Shown here: positions 10,956 through 22,267 of the stretch, in pieces | How the letters are laid out: each line of letters begins with the position of its first letter | How positions within the stretch are numbered: position 1 is the stretch's first letter | Source: Auricularia sp. M13 | Lineage: Eukaryota; Basidiomycota; Agaricomycetes; Auriculariales; Auriculariaceae | NCBI GenBank assembly: GCA_037042915.1 | Contig: CM073198.1 | Span: forward strand, 4,030,001-4,094,000 | Length of the DNA: 64,000 bases | Reading direction: 5' to 3' | Position numbers and translations under genes: made by a program | Notes under the pieces: model-generated | The model's input: the letters and a program-made list of their open reading frames with translations, nothing else | Databases searched by the model: none | Told to the model about the DNA's origin: nothing

Positions 10956-11941
10956 ATCCCACATGCGTAATTCCAATCGTCGCTTGCTCTTAACTGAAGG
11001 CATTTGTTTGATCAACCATTCAGTCGCAAGTCCCTCTTTCCTGGCTTCACGCCGACGGCCGCTCTGCCGCATGACGATCCATTTATTGTTGAGTGGTCAG
11101 ATGCTTTCGTCCATTTCACTAAATGCCGGTGACAGACGCATGAGTCGACGGTTTGGCAAACGGAAGGCATCAAAAGCATCTCAGTTTCGCGCCGCTGATG
11201 TTGACAATGACGGCAAGCCTTGACCGGTCAGCCTCTTCTCTCAGCGGCCCGCGCGGTCTCAGTATGCTGTCGAGCGCCGCAAGTGAGTCAGTGAGTCTCC
11301 TCAGTACGGCCACAGAACTCTCCGATGCTTGGGGGTTCTGTTTCCCGTGTCCACTTCCGCAGCCTCCTTCCTTCGCTTTCCACACGGAGTTTAACTCATT
11401 GAGGAAGCGGCCGCAGCTCAGTAGGTAGGCTTTAGCCTCAGCCAGGCTCTTCACATGAGTCTCAGAGGCGCTGAGCGCTGAAGTCTTCAAGGCCGAGACG
11501 TAGATTCCGCGCCCATTGGATGTTTTATAGATCCCTACTAGGACCCAATCGTGTCAAGCAAGATGTCCAGTGCCTCGTGTTCTACATGCTGCATTGTGGA
11601 ATGCTGTTAGCCAACTGCAAGCTACGCGGAGAAAATAGGAAGCCCGATACGGTGCCCGATGAGCGCGTGGAAGGTGAAGGCGTTGCATCTGCAATCAGAT
11701 GCAGCGGTCCTTTGCTAATACCGTCCTCCCCGGTAACCAGATATTCGGCTTCGCCTCGTGTCGTCCGGCGTGTTTTCCCGGAGATGGGGCGTCTGTTCTC
11801 TATGCGCTGGTCAACCTATTCCAATAGAAGATCAGCTATGGCGCTGATGATCTCATGACTCTCCTGAGGGTCGTCTTTTTTTCTGCACCCACCCAGCTAG
11901 TCGCTCGTACGTTTCCAATGCAGTTTCTTGCAGCCGGTAGG
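10956..11941. other. intergenic with a possible regulator remnant
   Basis: Most of this interval has no gene. On the minus strand, about 11490 to 11170, an open frame reads AEAKAYLLSCGRFLNEL and continues to LDSILRPRGPLREEAD. This vaguely resembles the C-terminal helix of basidiomycete Zn2Cys6 regulators. No zinc cluster or middle domain is present, so it is at most a remnant. Confidence 0.25.
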
Positions 11942-11947
11942 TATAAA
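11942..11947 (+). promoter_or_regulatory. TATA box of dsRNA-binding gene 1
   Basis: GTATAAATTA lies 73 bases upstream of ATG 12015. The distance supports that start over the later ATG at 12111. Confidence 0.55.
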
Positions 11948-12014
11948 TTATCCGATGCGTCCCCAGTGCGACAAAACACTTCCCCGCCAATCCCTCTCTC
12001 GCTCCTCACAATCC

Positions 12015-12438
12015 ATGAGCTTCATTCTCGATCCCCCGAGCCTCGGCCGTGCGTCTCTCAAGGCCCAACACCTTGCGTTCTTACAGTCCGTCCCTGTAGA
12101 CTGATTTTGTATGATACCAGAGCACAATGTGCAACGCCTGCAAAACAATTACCAGGGCATGGGGCTTAGCCCTCAGGAAAATATTCAGTATAGTCTCACT
12201 GGACCACTGGGAGATGCTCGGACGCGCGAAGGGGCACTTGTCAGGGACGTTTATGTTGCCATCCTCACCCGTAAGAGCCAGCTCTTTACGTCTTAGCCCT
12301 GCGATTGCCACCGTCGCTTATGCCTTATTAACAGTGCGAAATCACCCTGGCCGCGTCTTTCAGGGTAACGGCGTGGGAAAGCAGGCTGCCAAGGAGGCTG
12401 CGGCTAGGCGTGCGCTGAATGAACTTGGGATTCTGTGA
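12015..12438 (+). CDS. dsRNA-binding-domain-only micro-protein 1
   Basis: The predicted protein has 95 residues from exons 12015-12048, 12121-12270 and 12335-12438. Nearly the whole chain is one double-stranded RNA-binding motif: helix 1 in VQRLQNNYQ, beta strands in IQYSLTGP and VRDVYVAI, and the basic second helix in GKQAAKEAAARRALNEL. Both introns are phase 1 and the last exon is exactly 104 bases. Genes 2 (20555) and 3 (27725 minus) share this plan, which is strong evidence that the three are homologous and the splice model is right. Members presumably bind structured or double-stranded RNA through the fold; no partner domain is present. A shorter product from ATG 12111 remains possible. 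Confidence 0.75.
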
Positions 12439-13284
12439 CCTTCCTCGTAAAGAGTCGTGGCGCCGGTTCCTCTGTTCCGCTGTGTCTGTTGACTGTACCT
12501 CCGATGTCTCTCAAAAGAGCAGCGTAATAGAGGGAATGCATTGATGTTCAGACGTCTTTAACCAGTTGAAAACAGCAGGCCACAAGAATCGACATGAAAA
12601 CCTTTCAGGTAATGTAATGACTCGGAAAGAATTTTAGATGGTGGACACGATTTCGGGCTGAATCCTCTCGAGCTTGGCCGCGAGCTCGCTCCACATCGTC
12701 TTCTGCACTTGCACTCAGGGCTAGTCACAAACGGAGACACCGCTTCACTATGAGGGCAGACCCATCGTCAGTGGAGTGGCTAGGCGCGCCCCCGACGGGA
12801 GCGGTCAAAACTCACGGTTTGATGACGCCCGCGCTGAAATACTTCCCGTGGCTCTCGGGTGCGCGCTTGGAGACCGACGCGTATTCCCGTTCGTCACTTT
12901 CTGACTGAGCTACCGGGCATTTCTGGTTGTCTACCGACCAATTGCCGGGGCCGGGCGAAGTGGTAAGACGGGGAGGTCTCTAGATCTTCAGCTGTTCAGG
13001 CCGGCCCGCCTGCATAGCGTGCAAAATCCGGCAACTTGAATGTCACGTATGGTGCAGCATCGACTCCCCGTTCTGAAATCAGATCTCAGATGGGTGTGCC
13101 AAAGGAGTGAGCCCTACGGTAGAAGTCTATCCGCGGAACACGACAACTCAGCTGAGGCCTGCCACCTCTCACACAAACTGGATCCTCAGCGTCTTGAAAG
13201 GAAATGTGGCATGTCTTGTGTAAAGTGTACACCATGATATCGATAGACTGAACGAATAACCACGACCGACATCGGCTTGATTCA
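12439..13284. other. intergenic, no gene seen
   Basis: This is the 3' flank of dsRNA-binding gene 1 and of the minus-strand thioesterase. No convincing frame or structured RNA was seen. Confidence 0.4.
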
Positions 13285-14245
13285 CTAATCGTCGATCTCG
13301 CCTTCGACCAACGTCTCGCCGTCCGGGGAGAACTTGACGTTCTTCTGCTCCCCACGAGTTTTTCGCATCAGCGAGACTCAAATCAAGAACATGGTGGGAC
13401 GCGGGAGCGGGACGTACGGGATGTTCCAGCGCCTTTCCCACGAATTTCGTATGATCTATTCGGATTGAGCCACGAAGTTGTAAGGGAAAGGAAACAAAAC
13501 GTACGGCCGTAAGCAACGACGTCCCCCTTTTCGTTCTTGAATTCCACGCGGGTAAAGGCAAGTGTCCGGCCTGCAATTGAACAAAGTTCGGATGAATGAG
13601 TCAGACGTTTGGCATACTACTACTAGCAAAGCGATGGACGTGCCCATCTGGACGAGCGTCGCAGTGGCGTGGAGCTCGTCGCCTTCGACGCCTGCTGGGC
13701 GGACGAAGCTCGTACCGATGTCGGCGGAGACGCCCGTCATGAAGTGCCCGCGGGTGGACACCGCCAGCGAGCCCAGTGTGTCGGTCAACGAGAGGATGAG
13801 CCCGCCGTGGAGTGTCTGTCATGTTGAATGCGGGTAAGGGTCGCGCAGGGGCTACTTGTTGGATGGACGTAAACATACATTCGTTCTGTTAACTTCGGGA
13901 GATTGATTGAGACCATGTCTGAACAGTTGTGAAGTGTTACGAACGATTGTAGCTTGCGATCTTGAACGACGCATCGAGTCTGCCGGGCACGGCGCGTTCA
14001 ATCTTCAACTAAATGACCAGTAATTTAAATTTGACACATGTCTGAGCGATGTAGACCATGTTACCTGTGGAAAGCACTGCGCGTCGTGACCTAGAGCATG
14101 GCACTTCAGATGACAAGCAGCATGAGTTGAATGGAACTGCCTTTGTGGTCCAGAAACGACTTCCAGACCTATAATACGGGTTATAGAGCGTTTCTGAGAG
14201 CGCTAATTGACTTACCCGCCGTGTGAATCGCAAGCACGCCGCCAT
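13285..14245 (-). CDS. PaaI/THEM-like acyl-CoA thioesterase (hot-dog fold)
   Basis: The product should hydrolyse acyl-CoA or related thioesters, as the 4HBT/ACOT13 family does. Reading leftwards, the recognised parts are KIERAVPGRLDASF, NRTNTLHGGLILSLTDTLGS with the family's HGG, GVSADIGTSFVRPA, GRTLAFTRVEFKNEKGDVVA, YGHHTKFVGKALEHP and a last exon KNVKFSPDGETLVEGE ending with a stop at 13285-13287. Matching VQMG to GRTL requires an intron with a GC donor (GCACGT) and a CAG acceptor, a rare GC-AG intron. The intron before NRTN also needs a non-standard GTTCGT donor and AAG acceptor. The 5' exon is unresolved: a plausible start is ATG at 14245 (MAACLRFTRR), but the join to LKIERAV near 14008 was not settled. 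It is divergent from the uL5m gene, with about 115 bases between starts. Confidence 0.7.
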
Positions 14246-14361
14246 GGTCGCGTCGAAGAGGACAGACGCGTTTTTCGAAGCCCGCCCGCTCGCACCTTGT
14301 CCTCGACGTTCGTTTCCGAGTCCGCTCGTTGCGCCTTGACCTCCTACCGCCACCATCCGCC

Positions 14362-15330
14362 ATGCCGCCCAAAGCAGTGAGCCTGCCTCCGCTGGCGGCC
14401 GTCATAGAAGAGGCGCAGGCTGCTGCACCTGCGCGGCGGTACCGGCGACCGCGCTTCCTGCGGCCTCCGCCAAAAATGCTGCCGCGCACGCCGGCCGTCG
14501 TGCGCGAGGAATGGAGGTCCCGGACGGTCTGGCCGGCGCGCGAGCGGTGGCACTCGCTGAAGCTGCTGGTGCGCGAGACGTCGCAGTCGCGGCTGAAGGA
14601 GCACTTCCACACGACGCTCGCCGACGACCTCATGTACATGCACTACCTGCACGAGCCGAAGCCCCGAGCGCCGCCGCGCGTGACGCGGGGCCTGTACGAC
14701 GCCGAGGACCCGTACACGAAGAACAGATTCAACCCGCTCGCCGGCGGCGACCGCTTCACCCGCAAGCCACTGCCGCCGACGACGGTCGAGAACAACATCC
14801 GGCTCGAGCGCATCGTGCTGCACTCGTTCCAGAAGGACGCCATCGGCAACCGCTCGACGCTGCTCGGCTGCGTCGCCGCCTTCCGCGCGCTCTCCGGCGA
14901 GTCCAAGCTCTCCGGCGGCCGCCACACCTCCAAGGGCGTCCAGATCGTCCGCGGCCGCAAGACCGTCGGCGGCTGGATTCGCCCAGGCATCCCCTGCGGC
15001 GTCAAGGTCGAGCTCAAGGGCGACAAGATGTACGACTTCCTCGGCACCTTCGTCGAGTTCGTCCTCCCCCGCCTCCGCGACTTTGCCGGCTTCCAGATGG
15101 AGCCCCAGAGCAAGAACCCGCACAGGCAGTCCGCCGTCTCCGGCGTCGTCAGCGTCGGCCTCAACCCCGCGGCGATGGCGCTCTTCCCCCAGATTGAGGT
15201 CAACGTCGACGCGTACCCGAAAATGTACGGCTTCCACATCAACTTTATCACCAACGCGCAGGGCCAGGGCGCACAAAATATGGCGCGCGCATTATTGTCG
15301 GGTTTCCAGATACCGTTCAAGCGCGCATGA
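14362..15330 (+). CDS. MRPL7: mitochondrial large-subunit ribosomal protein uL5m
   Basis: A single exon of 322 codons encodes a uL5-family protein of the mitochondrial ribosome. The N-terminus is Arg/Ala/Pro-rich and probably acts as the import signal. The uL5 core includes NPLAGGDRFTRKPLPPTT, NIRLERIVLHSF, the segment around LLGCVAAFRALSG, KGVQIVRGRKTVGGWIRPG and GVKVELKGDKMYDFLGTFVE, where L5 proteins contact 5S rRNA or its mitochondrial substitute. It ends INFITNAQGQGAQNMARALL and GFQIPFKRA. The ATG at 14362 is preferred; an in-frame ATG at 14329 would add eleven residues that look like leader. Length fits yeast Mrpl7. Confidence 0.93.
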   Translation: MPPKAVSLPPLAAVIEEAQAAAPARRYRRPRFLRPPPKMLPRTPAVVREEWRSRTVWPARERWHSLKLLVRETSQSRLKEHFHTTLADDLMYMHYLHEPKPRAPPRVTRGLYDAEDPYTKNRFNPLAGGDRFTRKPLPPTTVENNIRLERIVLHSFQKDAIGNRSTLLGCVAAFRALSGESKLSGGRHTSKGVQIVRGRKTVGGWIRPGIPCGVKVELKGDKMYDFLGTFVEFVLPRLRDFAGFQMEPQSKNPHRQSAVSGVVSVGLNPAAMALFPQIEVNVDAYPKMYGFHINFITNAQGQGAQNMARALLSGFQIPFKRA

Positions 15331-15964
15331 TTAGACTACTAGTGAGCTCACTAACTGCTTCGCTGTCGTCGGCGCTGACCTGGTGTTTTTTCTGTGTACC
15401 AGTATGAATAAATTTATTACCTTTTTGCATCAATTTGCTCAAACCCAAATCCTGAGCATTTTCGTCTGCAAGCGCTCAGTGTGCTTAGCTAATTGAAAGT
15501 CATTGCACTGGTGATCTGGTCGCCAGTCCCTACCGCCCTATTCATCATGAAATGACTACCAAGTCTGTTTGCTCGCGTCGGGGCGAGGTCTCGGCTTGTC
15601 ATTCTCGTCTTCCAATGCCCCTTCTTTCCATAGCACCTGGGCCGCCGCCCGGCAGCAAGGGACGCGGGGCCGACTGGCATCCAGCTCTAAGTCCGGACTA
15701 TGCAGTCTCACAAGACGACACATTCCGATTTGAAGTTCATTTGTATTGCGTGTGGTGTTCTATCTACGTACATGCGATGGGAGGCAACAGGAGGGGGGTG
15801 GAGGTCGTACATGCAAAGCGGGGCAACATGCGGCGTGTCAGATCAGATCAAGTTTGTGAGCGGTTTTGAGGAAAATTGGGAAGGTCGAATCCAGCGGCAG
15901 ACGAAGGCGGCGAGTGAAGTTGAACGCAGCGAGACGAAGAAAGCGGCAACATCGCGCTTCAACT
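15331..15964. other. convergent 3' flanks, no gene seen
   Basis: This region lies between the 3' ends of uL5m and CSE1. No coding frame is convincing. Confidence 0.4.
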
Positions 15965-18900
15965 TCACAGCGCAGCGAACAAGCTCGGATCGACGGCGGC
16001 CGCGAGCTGCCGCGGCGCGCCGGCGAGCGCGGCCTTGAGGTACGCGTTCTCGTCCGCGACGGCCTCCGCGGGGTCCCGGCGCGCGCTCTCGGACGCCGCG
16101 AGGCGCGCGTACGCGGCCTGGTAGCCCGCGTTCGCCTCCTCGATGTCGATCTCCGTCGCGCCCGCCGCGTCGAGGCCCGTCGCCGGCGCCGCGGTGTCGG
16201 TTGCGGCGGGCTTCTTCAGCGCGAGCTGCAGCACCGCCGTGCATAGTTTTGGCCTGCCAAAGTTGAGCGGGCGTGAGTTTCTCTGCGAGAGTGTAGGTGT
16301 GGTGGCGATGGGTGGACTCACCAGTGCGCCGCGTACGCCGGGTTCTGCACCATCTGCTCGCTCTGGCAGAGCAGACGCGCCATGCCCACGATGACGACCT
16401 TCCTGTCCCGCGCGACGAACTGCGGGACTTGCGGGATGACGAACGCGTTGAGGAGATTACCCCACAGCCTATTTCGCAATACAACATATCAGCAAACAGC
16501 ACTTCAACGCCAAGAAGGGACTGAAAGACGCACCCAGGCTGCACCTCGTCCAACGCGCGCACCAAGAAGTCCGGCGTGAGCTCTGGGCGCTGTATCGCGA
16601 GGACGAAGCAGAAGAAATGGACGAGGTAGTACACAAAGCGGTCCGTCTTGCTCGTCTGGAGCCTCGTGAGCAGCGTGACGAGCACGCCGCGGAAGTACTG
16701 CGCCCACGCCGCCACGGGCGTATGCTGCACCAGTCCCTGGAGCAGGTCGAACCCGTGCTCGTCGTTGATCTTCGACGGAATCAGCCGCTGCTGCAGCACG
16801 CCGAGCACGCCCTGCACGGGCGCCTCGGCGCCGCAGCGCGCGAGGTACGCGCGCAGCAGGCGCACGAGGGGCGGGATGCTCCCGCGCTGCGCCCACCACT
16901 GCGGCTGCATCAGCGACGCGACGAGCGCCTGGTACGCCGGCGGCGGCGCCGAGCCCTCCGCGTGGCCCTCGAGCAGCTGCGCGAGGATCTGGAACGCGTA
17001 CTGCACGAACTCTGCAGACAGGGGGATTCAGCTTCCTGCACGAGAGGGCGCGCGCAGGGGTGCTTACGGTCGATATCCTGCTGCAGGATGACCTCGATGG
17101 GCGGGAGGAGCGCGCGCTCGAACACCGAGACGGCGTCGGGCTTCGCGGCGGTGACGGTGCGGATGAGCGCCGAGATGCTCTCGAAGGTGTACTGGCTGAA
17201 GAGCGGGTTGCTCGGGTTCTGCATGATCACGCGCAGGATGGCGATCAGGTGGTTCAGCACGCGCTCGTACCCGGCCAGATTGGCTGGGCCGTTCGTAATG
17301 ATGACCCGGAGGACGCCTGCACGTCACGCGTCAAGGCGGGTAATTGGCGACGAAGAATCGAGTGGGGTACATACCCTTCATCAGGAAGTCGTTCTCCGCG
17401 ACCTTCTGGGGCGACGTGCCCGACTCGATGCGCGCGAAAAGCGCTTCGAGGATGCCTCCAGCGAACGACTGCACGTCGGAAGGCTCGAAGAGCGGTTCCG
17501 TGTTCGAGCCCGGTTTCCGTATGTACAGAATCCGCTCGATAGCGATTGCTGCGTAGGTGAAGCAGACGTAGTTGGTCGAATGCAAATGGCGGATCAGCAT
17601 AGGCAGCACTTGCAGCAGTTGCTCCTTCGTCAACTGCAGAAAGCATGAGATACACTTAGCAGCCTCTGGCAACTTGACGCACCTGGCCGCGGAACGTGTG
17701 CAAGAAGCGGATGGCGTCGACCTGCAGAATGGGGTGCACGGATCCTGGTTCGGCTTGCAAGTCCTGCGCGATGTTCTCCGAGAAGAATTGGACGACGTCG
17801 ATAAGCATACTCGTGCTCGTCGCGCCGTGTAGCGACGTTGATCCCTTGGCGGCGACGGCAGCGAGCACATAAATCGCGGCGTCCTTGTCTTTCCAGTTTT
17901 CCGCGGGGTTTGCAGCGTAGCGCTGCAGGCTCGCGCCGATCCACTGCCCGACGATGCTGGTGACCTCCGCCTCCTGGCCGGAGCTGACGAGCGCGCGAAG
18001 CAGGTCGGCCGCGGCGGTGCGGCGCGTGGTGCTGTCGCCGATGGAGAGGTCGAGGCGGATGTACTCGAGCGGGTCGTCCTCGAACTGCTCCGTCTCGTGG
18101 TCGCGCAGCGCGACATTGGGCACGGCAACGTTCTCGACGAGGCTGCGCACGACCTCGCTCGCCTGGAAGAGCGTGGAGAACGAGCCCTGGCGGATGAGCG
18201 TCGCGAGCAGCTGCAGCGCCTGCGACACCAGCTGGTCGTCCGACACGAGCGTGCGCTGGCCGGAGCCCACGAGCTCCCAGACGGCCTGCACGAAGTTCTG
18301 GATGACACCGCCCTCCGAGAGCGTCTCGCTGAACAGGTTCGCGTACAGCTGCGCGACCTCGAGCACAACCGTCTTGAGCTGCGACGGCAGCGACGGGTTC
18401 GTGTCGTCCGGGTCGGCTGCGAGTTCGGGCGGGTCCCAGGCGAGGAAGCGGATGAACCAGCCAGTGCCGGGCCCAAAGAACTCAAGATGCGCGTCCTCGA
18501 GCGCAGGCGGCAGGTCCTGGCATGTCAGGTCGTAGAAGAGCGTGACGAGGACGATCTGTGTTTGTGCGAGGACAGCCAGATCCTGTGGCTTTTGCGGCTG
18601 GAGCAGCAGCGTTGCGGTCTGGCGGAATATGGCCAGGAAGGGGTCCATGAACCTGCTGAGCACATAGTTGATGTCGGAAAACAGCTTGTTGGACCGTGTT
18701 TCCGCGCGCCAGCGGACAAAGATCGAGTGGGCGGTTTCGAGCACGCCCAGGTTGACAGAATAATCCGTCTGCGACAAAGACGAGACCAATTCCTGCAGGG
18801 ATATTACAGTGAGAAAGTGCAGTTATTTCGAAGGAATCGCGGAGCTCACGTCGATGAGCGTCGGCCAGTTTTCCGGGAAATCGCTCTTCGCGATGACGGT

Positions 18901-19294
18901 GACCGATTCGGCGATCTGTGCGCGCAGGCCCTTGTCGGCGGCGTTGGAGAGCGCGATCATGGCTGGCACTATCTGCGGCCGCAGCGCCTGCTTGTCTGCC
19001 GCTGGAATCGGGTTGTCATCCGTCTCCTGCAGTTGCGCGCGTCAGTCAAAGGGAGGCCCCCGCGAGCTCGAGCCGAGTTAAGCGACGCACCTCCGACCAG
19101 CGCTTGCGCACTATGTTTTTGAAGTAGACGCTGGCGGCCAAACGCGCGCCGCGATCGGCGGCGGGATTGAGCACCAGCTGCAGCAGATGGGCCGGGAAGC
19201 CAGGCTGGACGCTCAGAGACTCGAGCTGCTGCTCGGCCTGCTTTCTCGTCGTCGGGTGCAGCGACGCGAGTAGGAGCGACGATAAATCCGCCAT
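15965..19294 (-). CDS. CSE1: importin-alpha re-exporter (exportin-2, CAS)
   Basis: CSE1 is a karyopherin of HEAT repeats that carries importin alpha back to the cytoplasm together with Ran-GTP. The ATG is at 19292-19294 (MADLSSLLLASLHPTTRKQAE) and the stop at 15965-15967, in about eight exons. Landmarks are the importin-beta N-terminal repeat (AASVYFKNIVRKRWSE), FPENWPTLIDELVSSLSQ, the central ALRDHETEQFEDDPLEYIR segment typical of Cse1, TNYVCFTYAAIAIERIL, NPSNPLFSQYTFESISALIR, QRLIPSKINDEHGFDLLQ and ALIN-like LWGNLLNAFVIPQVPQ. The C-terminus reads LCTAVLQLALKKP and IDIEEANAGYQAAYARL. Length, close to 950 residues, fits the family. The long third exon (about 18795-17690) is GC-rich. Confidence 0.95.
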
Positions 19295-20429
19295 TGAGCT
19301 CACGGTGGCGTCAAAGGAAGAAAGGCGTGAGTCGGAGTCGGAGCCGGAAGACGTGTTTCTCAGCACGTTCTCCTCGGAGTCGCAAAAAAATCCGTCTTCA
19401 CCACAAACGGTACAACACAACAGTACCTGTACCGGAATAATATAGATGCACGTAAAGTGGCATGCTTCTATTGAAGATTTTTTCTACAGCACACAGCGGG
19501 CACCAATAACCGGGACAAGACCACAGTGGATATGGTACGTCAGACATTCCAGACACCTCACCAATCGAGCTGATGCACAAATCTCAGCATACACGCGCGA
19601 GCGGAATGTTTGGCTCGGGTTTGCACATGTAGTACGTACATGTCCAAGCTAACCGCGTCATTTCCGGCTTCACTGGCAAGCGCAGCGTGCAGGCCTGTTT
19701 TCCGGATACGCCCCATCAACAAGCGCATTCATCTGAGATGGGAGAAACGTCGGGGATCCTCGTTTCTCTCTCTTTTTCCTGGGTGGGATGCCCGGATTAC
19801 CCAACGTGGAAGGCCAGAAGCTCCGCGCAAGGATTTGTGTACATCCTCCTCGCTCTCAACAGAGATAGAACGTCAACTAATTAGCCACGTGGGCATCGCC
19901 CGCAGTCACCCGCTTGTCAGATACACAAGCTGCGCCGGAGGCGTCGTCTAAGTTGTCACTATCGCCGGGCTGACGGCTGTTATTTCCATCTGGGGCTCAT
20001 GACTCAAAAGAATCTGAAATCTTGTTCGCCCGCGCACGCCACGATGGCCGTCGGCGGGAAAGCAACCAGCGCAGTGGGTCCATTAATTCGGGAATGATAT
20101 CGTTTCAGACGTATCCTGCTACTTCATCTGACTGCGGCCTATGGAGCGCATGCATCCATGAGCTCTCTAATCCACCCGAGAAAGCGAGTCCTCGGTGAAC
20201 CCATAAGCCTCTGGCCATACACCCTTTGATTGGCCGCTCTGCCGGCGACATGAGACCCGTTCTCACAGTAAATGCCACGTGCGCGGCGTAACATACGGAT
20301 GCCGCTGCTGCAGCTCCACGCCTCCGACTCGCAACCCGGGCTTTCGGCCACGAGGTAGGATCTCAAGTTTCTGTTACTGTACAGTGGGTGGGCCAGGAAT
20401 TGCTGCGGACGTAGGTAGAACCGCCTGGG
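19295..20429. other. intergenic, no gene seen
   Basis: This is CSE1 upstream sequence, then sequence leading to dsRNA-binding gene 2. No convincing coding frame was found in over a kilobase. Confidence 0.4.
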
Positions 20430-20436
20430 TATAAAT
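20430..20436 (+). promoter_or_regulatory. TATA box of dsRNA-binding gene 2
   Basis: GGGTATAAATCC lies 125 bases upstream of ATG 20555, leaving room for a leader of roughly 90 bases. Confidence 0.5.
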
Positions 20437-20554
20437 CCTAGGACCCAGTCAGATGCAGATTCAGAAGATTCAGTACTCACCTACCTGCTTACTCGCCTCA
20501 ACAAACCACTCTGCTAGACTTCATCCATCCTCAGCCACACGCATCCATCCGACC

Positions 20555-20930
20555 ATGAGTGACTCGGCAAGTACGTGGGCATCCGAGCCTGAGTCAGCGC
20601 ACTAGCCACAGTTGCAGCTCAATGACCGTGACGCCGCCGCAGATTCCGGCTACGTTCAAGGCCTCAACAACCATTATCAGAACAGCAAAAAGGACACCAA
20701 GCACATCACCTACTCTCTCTCCCAAAAAGCCGGAACGGACACCTACACCGCTACCGTAACGCGTCAGTATATCATATAATCTTCCAAAATGCACTATTGA
20801 CTTACACTGAGCACATCCTCTCGCAGTCGGCGACACTGGCAAGAGCTATACTGGAGACGCCTGCACCGGGAAGCAGGCCGCCAAGGAGTCCGCGGCGAAG
20901 AAGGCCATGACGGCTCTGAACCTCGCGTGA
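20555..20930 (+). CDS. dsRNA-binding-domain-only micro-protein 2
   Basis: The predicted protein has 79 residues from exons 20555-20570, 20643-20762 and 20827-20930, with both introns phase 1. A mini first exon encodes MSDSA. The rest is a single dsRNA-binding motif: GYVQGLNNHYQNSK for helix 1, ITYSLSQKAG and TYTATVT for the strands, and GKQAAKESAAKKAMTALNLA for the basic helix. The GYVQGLNN opening and the TYTATVT strand are nearly shared with gene 3. The last exon is exactly 104 bases, as in the other two. It is likely to bind dsRNA or structured RNA; whether it acts in RNA silencing, virus defence or elsewhere is not shown by the sequence. Confidence 0.82.
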
Positions 20931-21468
20931 AGATTGCGAGCTTAGAGAATAAGTCCCCGTCTATGTCTTGTAGCCTTTGAATCTTCCGTTGTATCCTGAG
21001 TCTTTACCTGATGTTGTAGATGAGAATCTTTTCCGAACGGAAACCGTAGCACATACCTGTCGTTGGGGATCATAGCTCCCTGCGCTACAATCTCGACGAA
21101 TCCTTCTTTGTGGGGAGCGCCGAGCTACCGCGAAGCACCGCGTGGGCTCTTGCACATCGTAGACAAGCTGTGGCTGCCGCAAAAACCAATGCAATTCTGA
21201 AATGGCATCCAAGATGGGAACCCGCAAGAATTCATCGCGACCGGAGACGAGGTTGAGTCTGACGAGCACTGAGCAGATCGCAAAACGTCAAGAGCGACCG
21301 GCAGGAGGGGACTTGTAGCCAGCATCTCATCATGTTCACACAGCGGTAACAGGCGACGTTCAATCCTATTTCAGAGCAGTTGCACGGTTAGCGATACAAA
21401 TATTACACCGCGGAAAACACAGAAAAGCGGGAGGAGTGGTGGAAATAATGGCAGCAGCTGACTGCGAG
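20931..21468. other. intergenic, no gene seen
   Basis: This is 3' flank between dsRNA-binding gene 2 and RPB4, with no convincing frame. Confidence 0.4.
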
Positions 21469-22151
21469 TCACGTCTGGAACTTGCGCAGCGTCTGCACCT
21501 CGTCGAGAAGACTCTGCAGTCGGTCGTCGTCGATTTTGACAAGGCTGTTTCAGGTTTCGGTTCAGTTCTCAGTTTTCGTTGCAAACGCTCGCAGGTCGAG
21601 GTCGACAGCGGAGCAACAAGACATACCTCGGTATGATGCTCTTGGCCTCGTCCACGTCTGCTGGGACGAGGTTGGCGATTTGCGCCGTCTCGAATTGCGT
21701 TAATTCCGGTTCGCGGCGCAGTGTCCTGGAAGTGCGCGACCGAACGCGAAAAATCAACCACGGATAGTGAGCAGATGGACGTGTGGGTAATGTGGGGAGA
21801 AATACGCACTCGCGAACGGCGCTTGCGCTCTCAGCGGTATTGAACTTGGCGAACGTCCTGACATAGTCCAGGGTCTTGTTGTACACCCTGCGCATCGCAG
21901 CGTCAGCGCGCCATGCAGGGCAAGAACTCAAAAGCAGTCGCTGACGCAGTATCAGGCGCGTTGTCGCGCCGATGGTCCAACAGCAGCTTGACCTCGGAAA
22001 TAAGTAGGCAACCGGCGTTGTTGAATTCTGGCAGGATTCAGCACATCTACCAGCGCCACGCAGCCAGTTTAGACAGACCAGCACCAAGCTTCAGTGAAGC
22101 GGCATCTTCTTCCTCAGTCTGCGTGCGCCGTTGCAATCTGGGTGTGGCCAT
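21469..22151 (-). CDS. RPB4: RNA polymerase II subunit RPB4
   Basis: Rpb4 forms the stalk of RNA polymerase II with Rpb7 and links transcription to mRNA export and decay. The ATG at 22149-22151 starts MATPRLQRRTQTEEEDAASL. After a short intron the chain continues EFNNAGCLLISEVKLLLDHR, the classic Rpb4 opening. Later exons give VYNKTLDYVRTFAKFNTAES, LTQFETAQIANLVPADVDEA, KSIIPR, and the end IDDDRLQSLLDEVQTLRKF with the stop at 21469-21471. These blocks match the RNA polymerase Rpb4/RPC9 domain in order. The first exon and promoter exist a second time, decayed, at about 24305-24435, on the far side of the protease-like gene. Confidence 0.92.
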
Positions 22152-22215
22152 GGTGGATGTCGGAGACACGGATGGTCCAAACAATGGCCAAACAACACGC
22201 TCGCAAAGGGCCCGG
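22068..22215. repeat. direct repeat copy 1: RPB4 first exon and promoter
   Basis: This is the functional copy of a segment that recurs, diverged, at about 24305-24435. Shared words include ACAGACCAG, AGCTTCAG, CCGTTGCAATCTG, GATGGTC and GGCCAAACAACACGC, in the same order and orientation with small gaps. By eye, identity is near 75 percent over about 130 bases. Confidence 0.75.
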
Positions 22216-22267
22216 ACAACAATAAATTCTCAACTAACTAAGGATTGTACAGTATTCGGTTTAAATA

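Noticed and set aside
11170-11490. Possible Zn2Cys6 regulator gene on the minus strand
   Set aside because: Only a short helix-like stretch resembles the family C-terminus; no zinc cluster or regulatory domain is present. It is noted as a possible remnant only.
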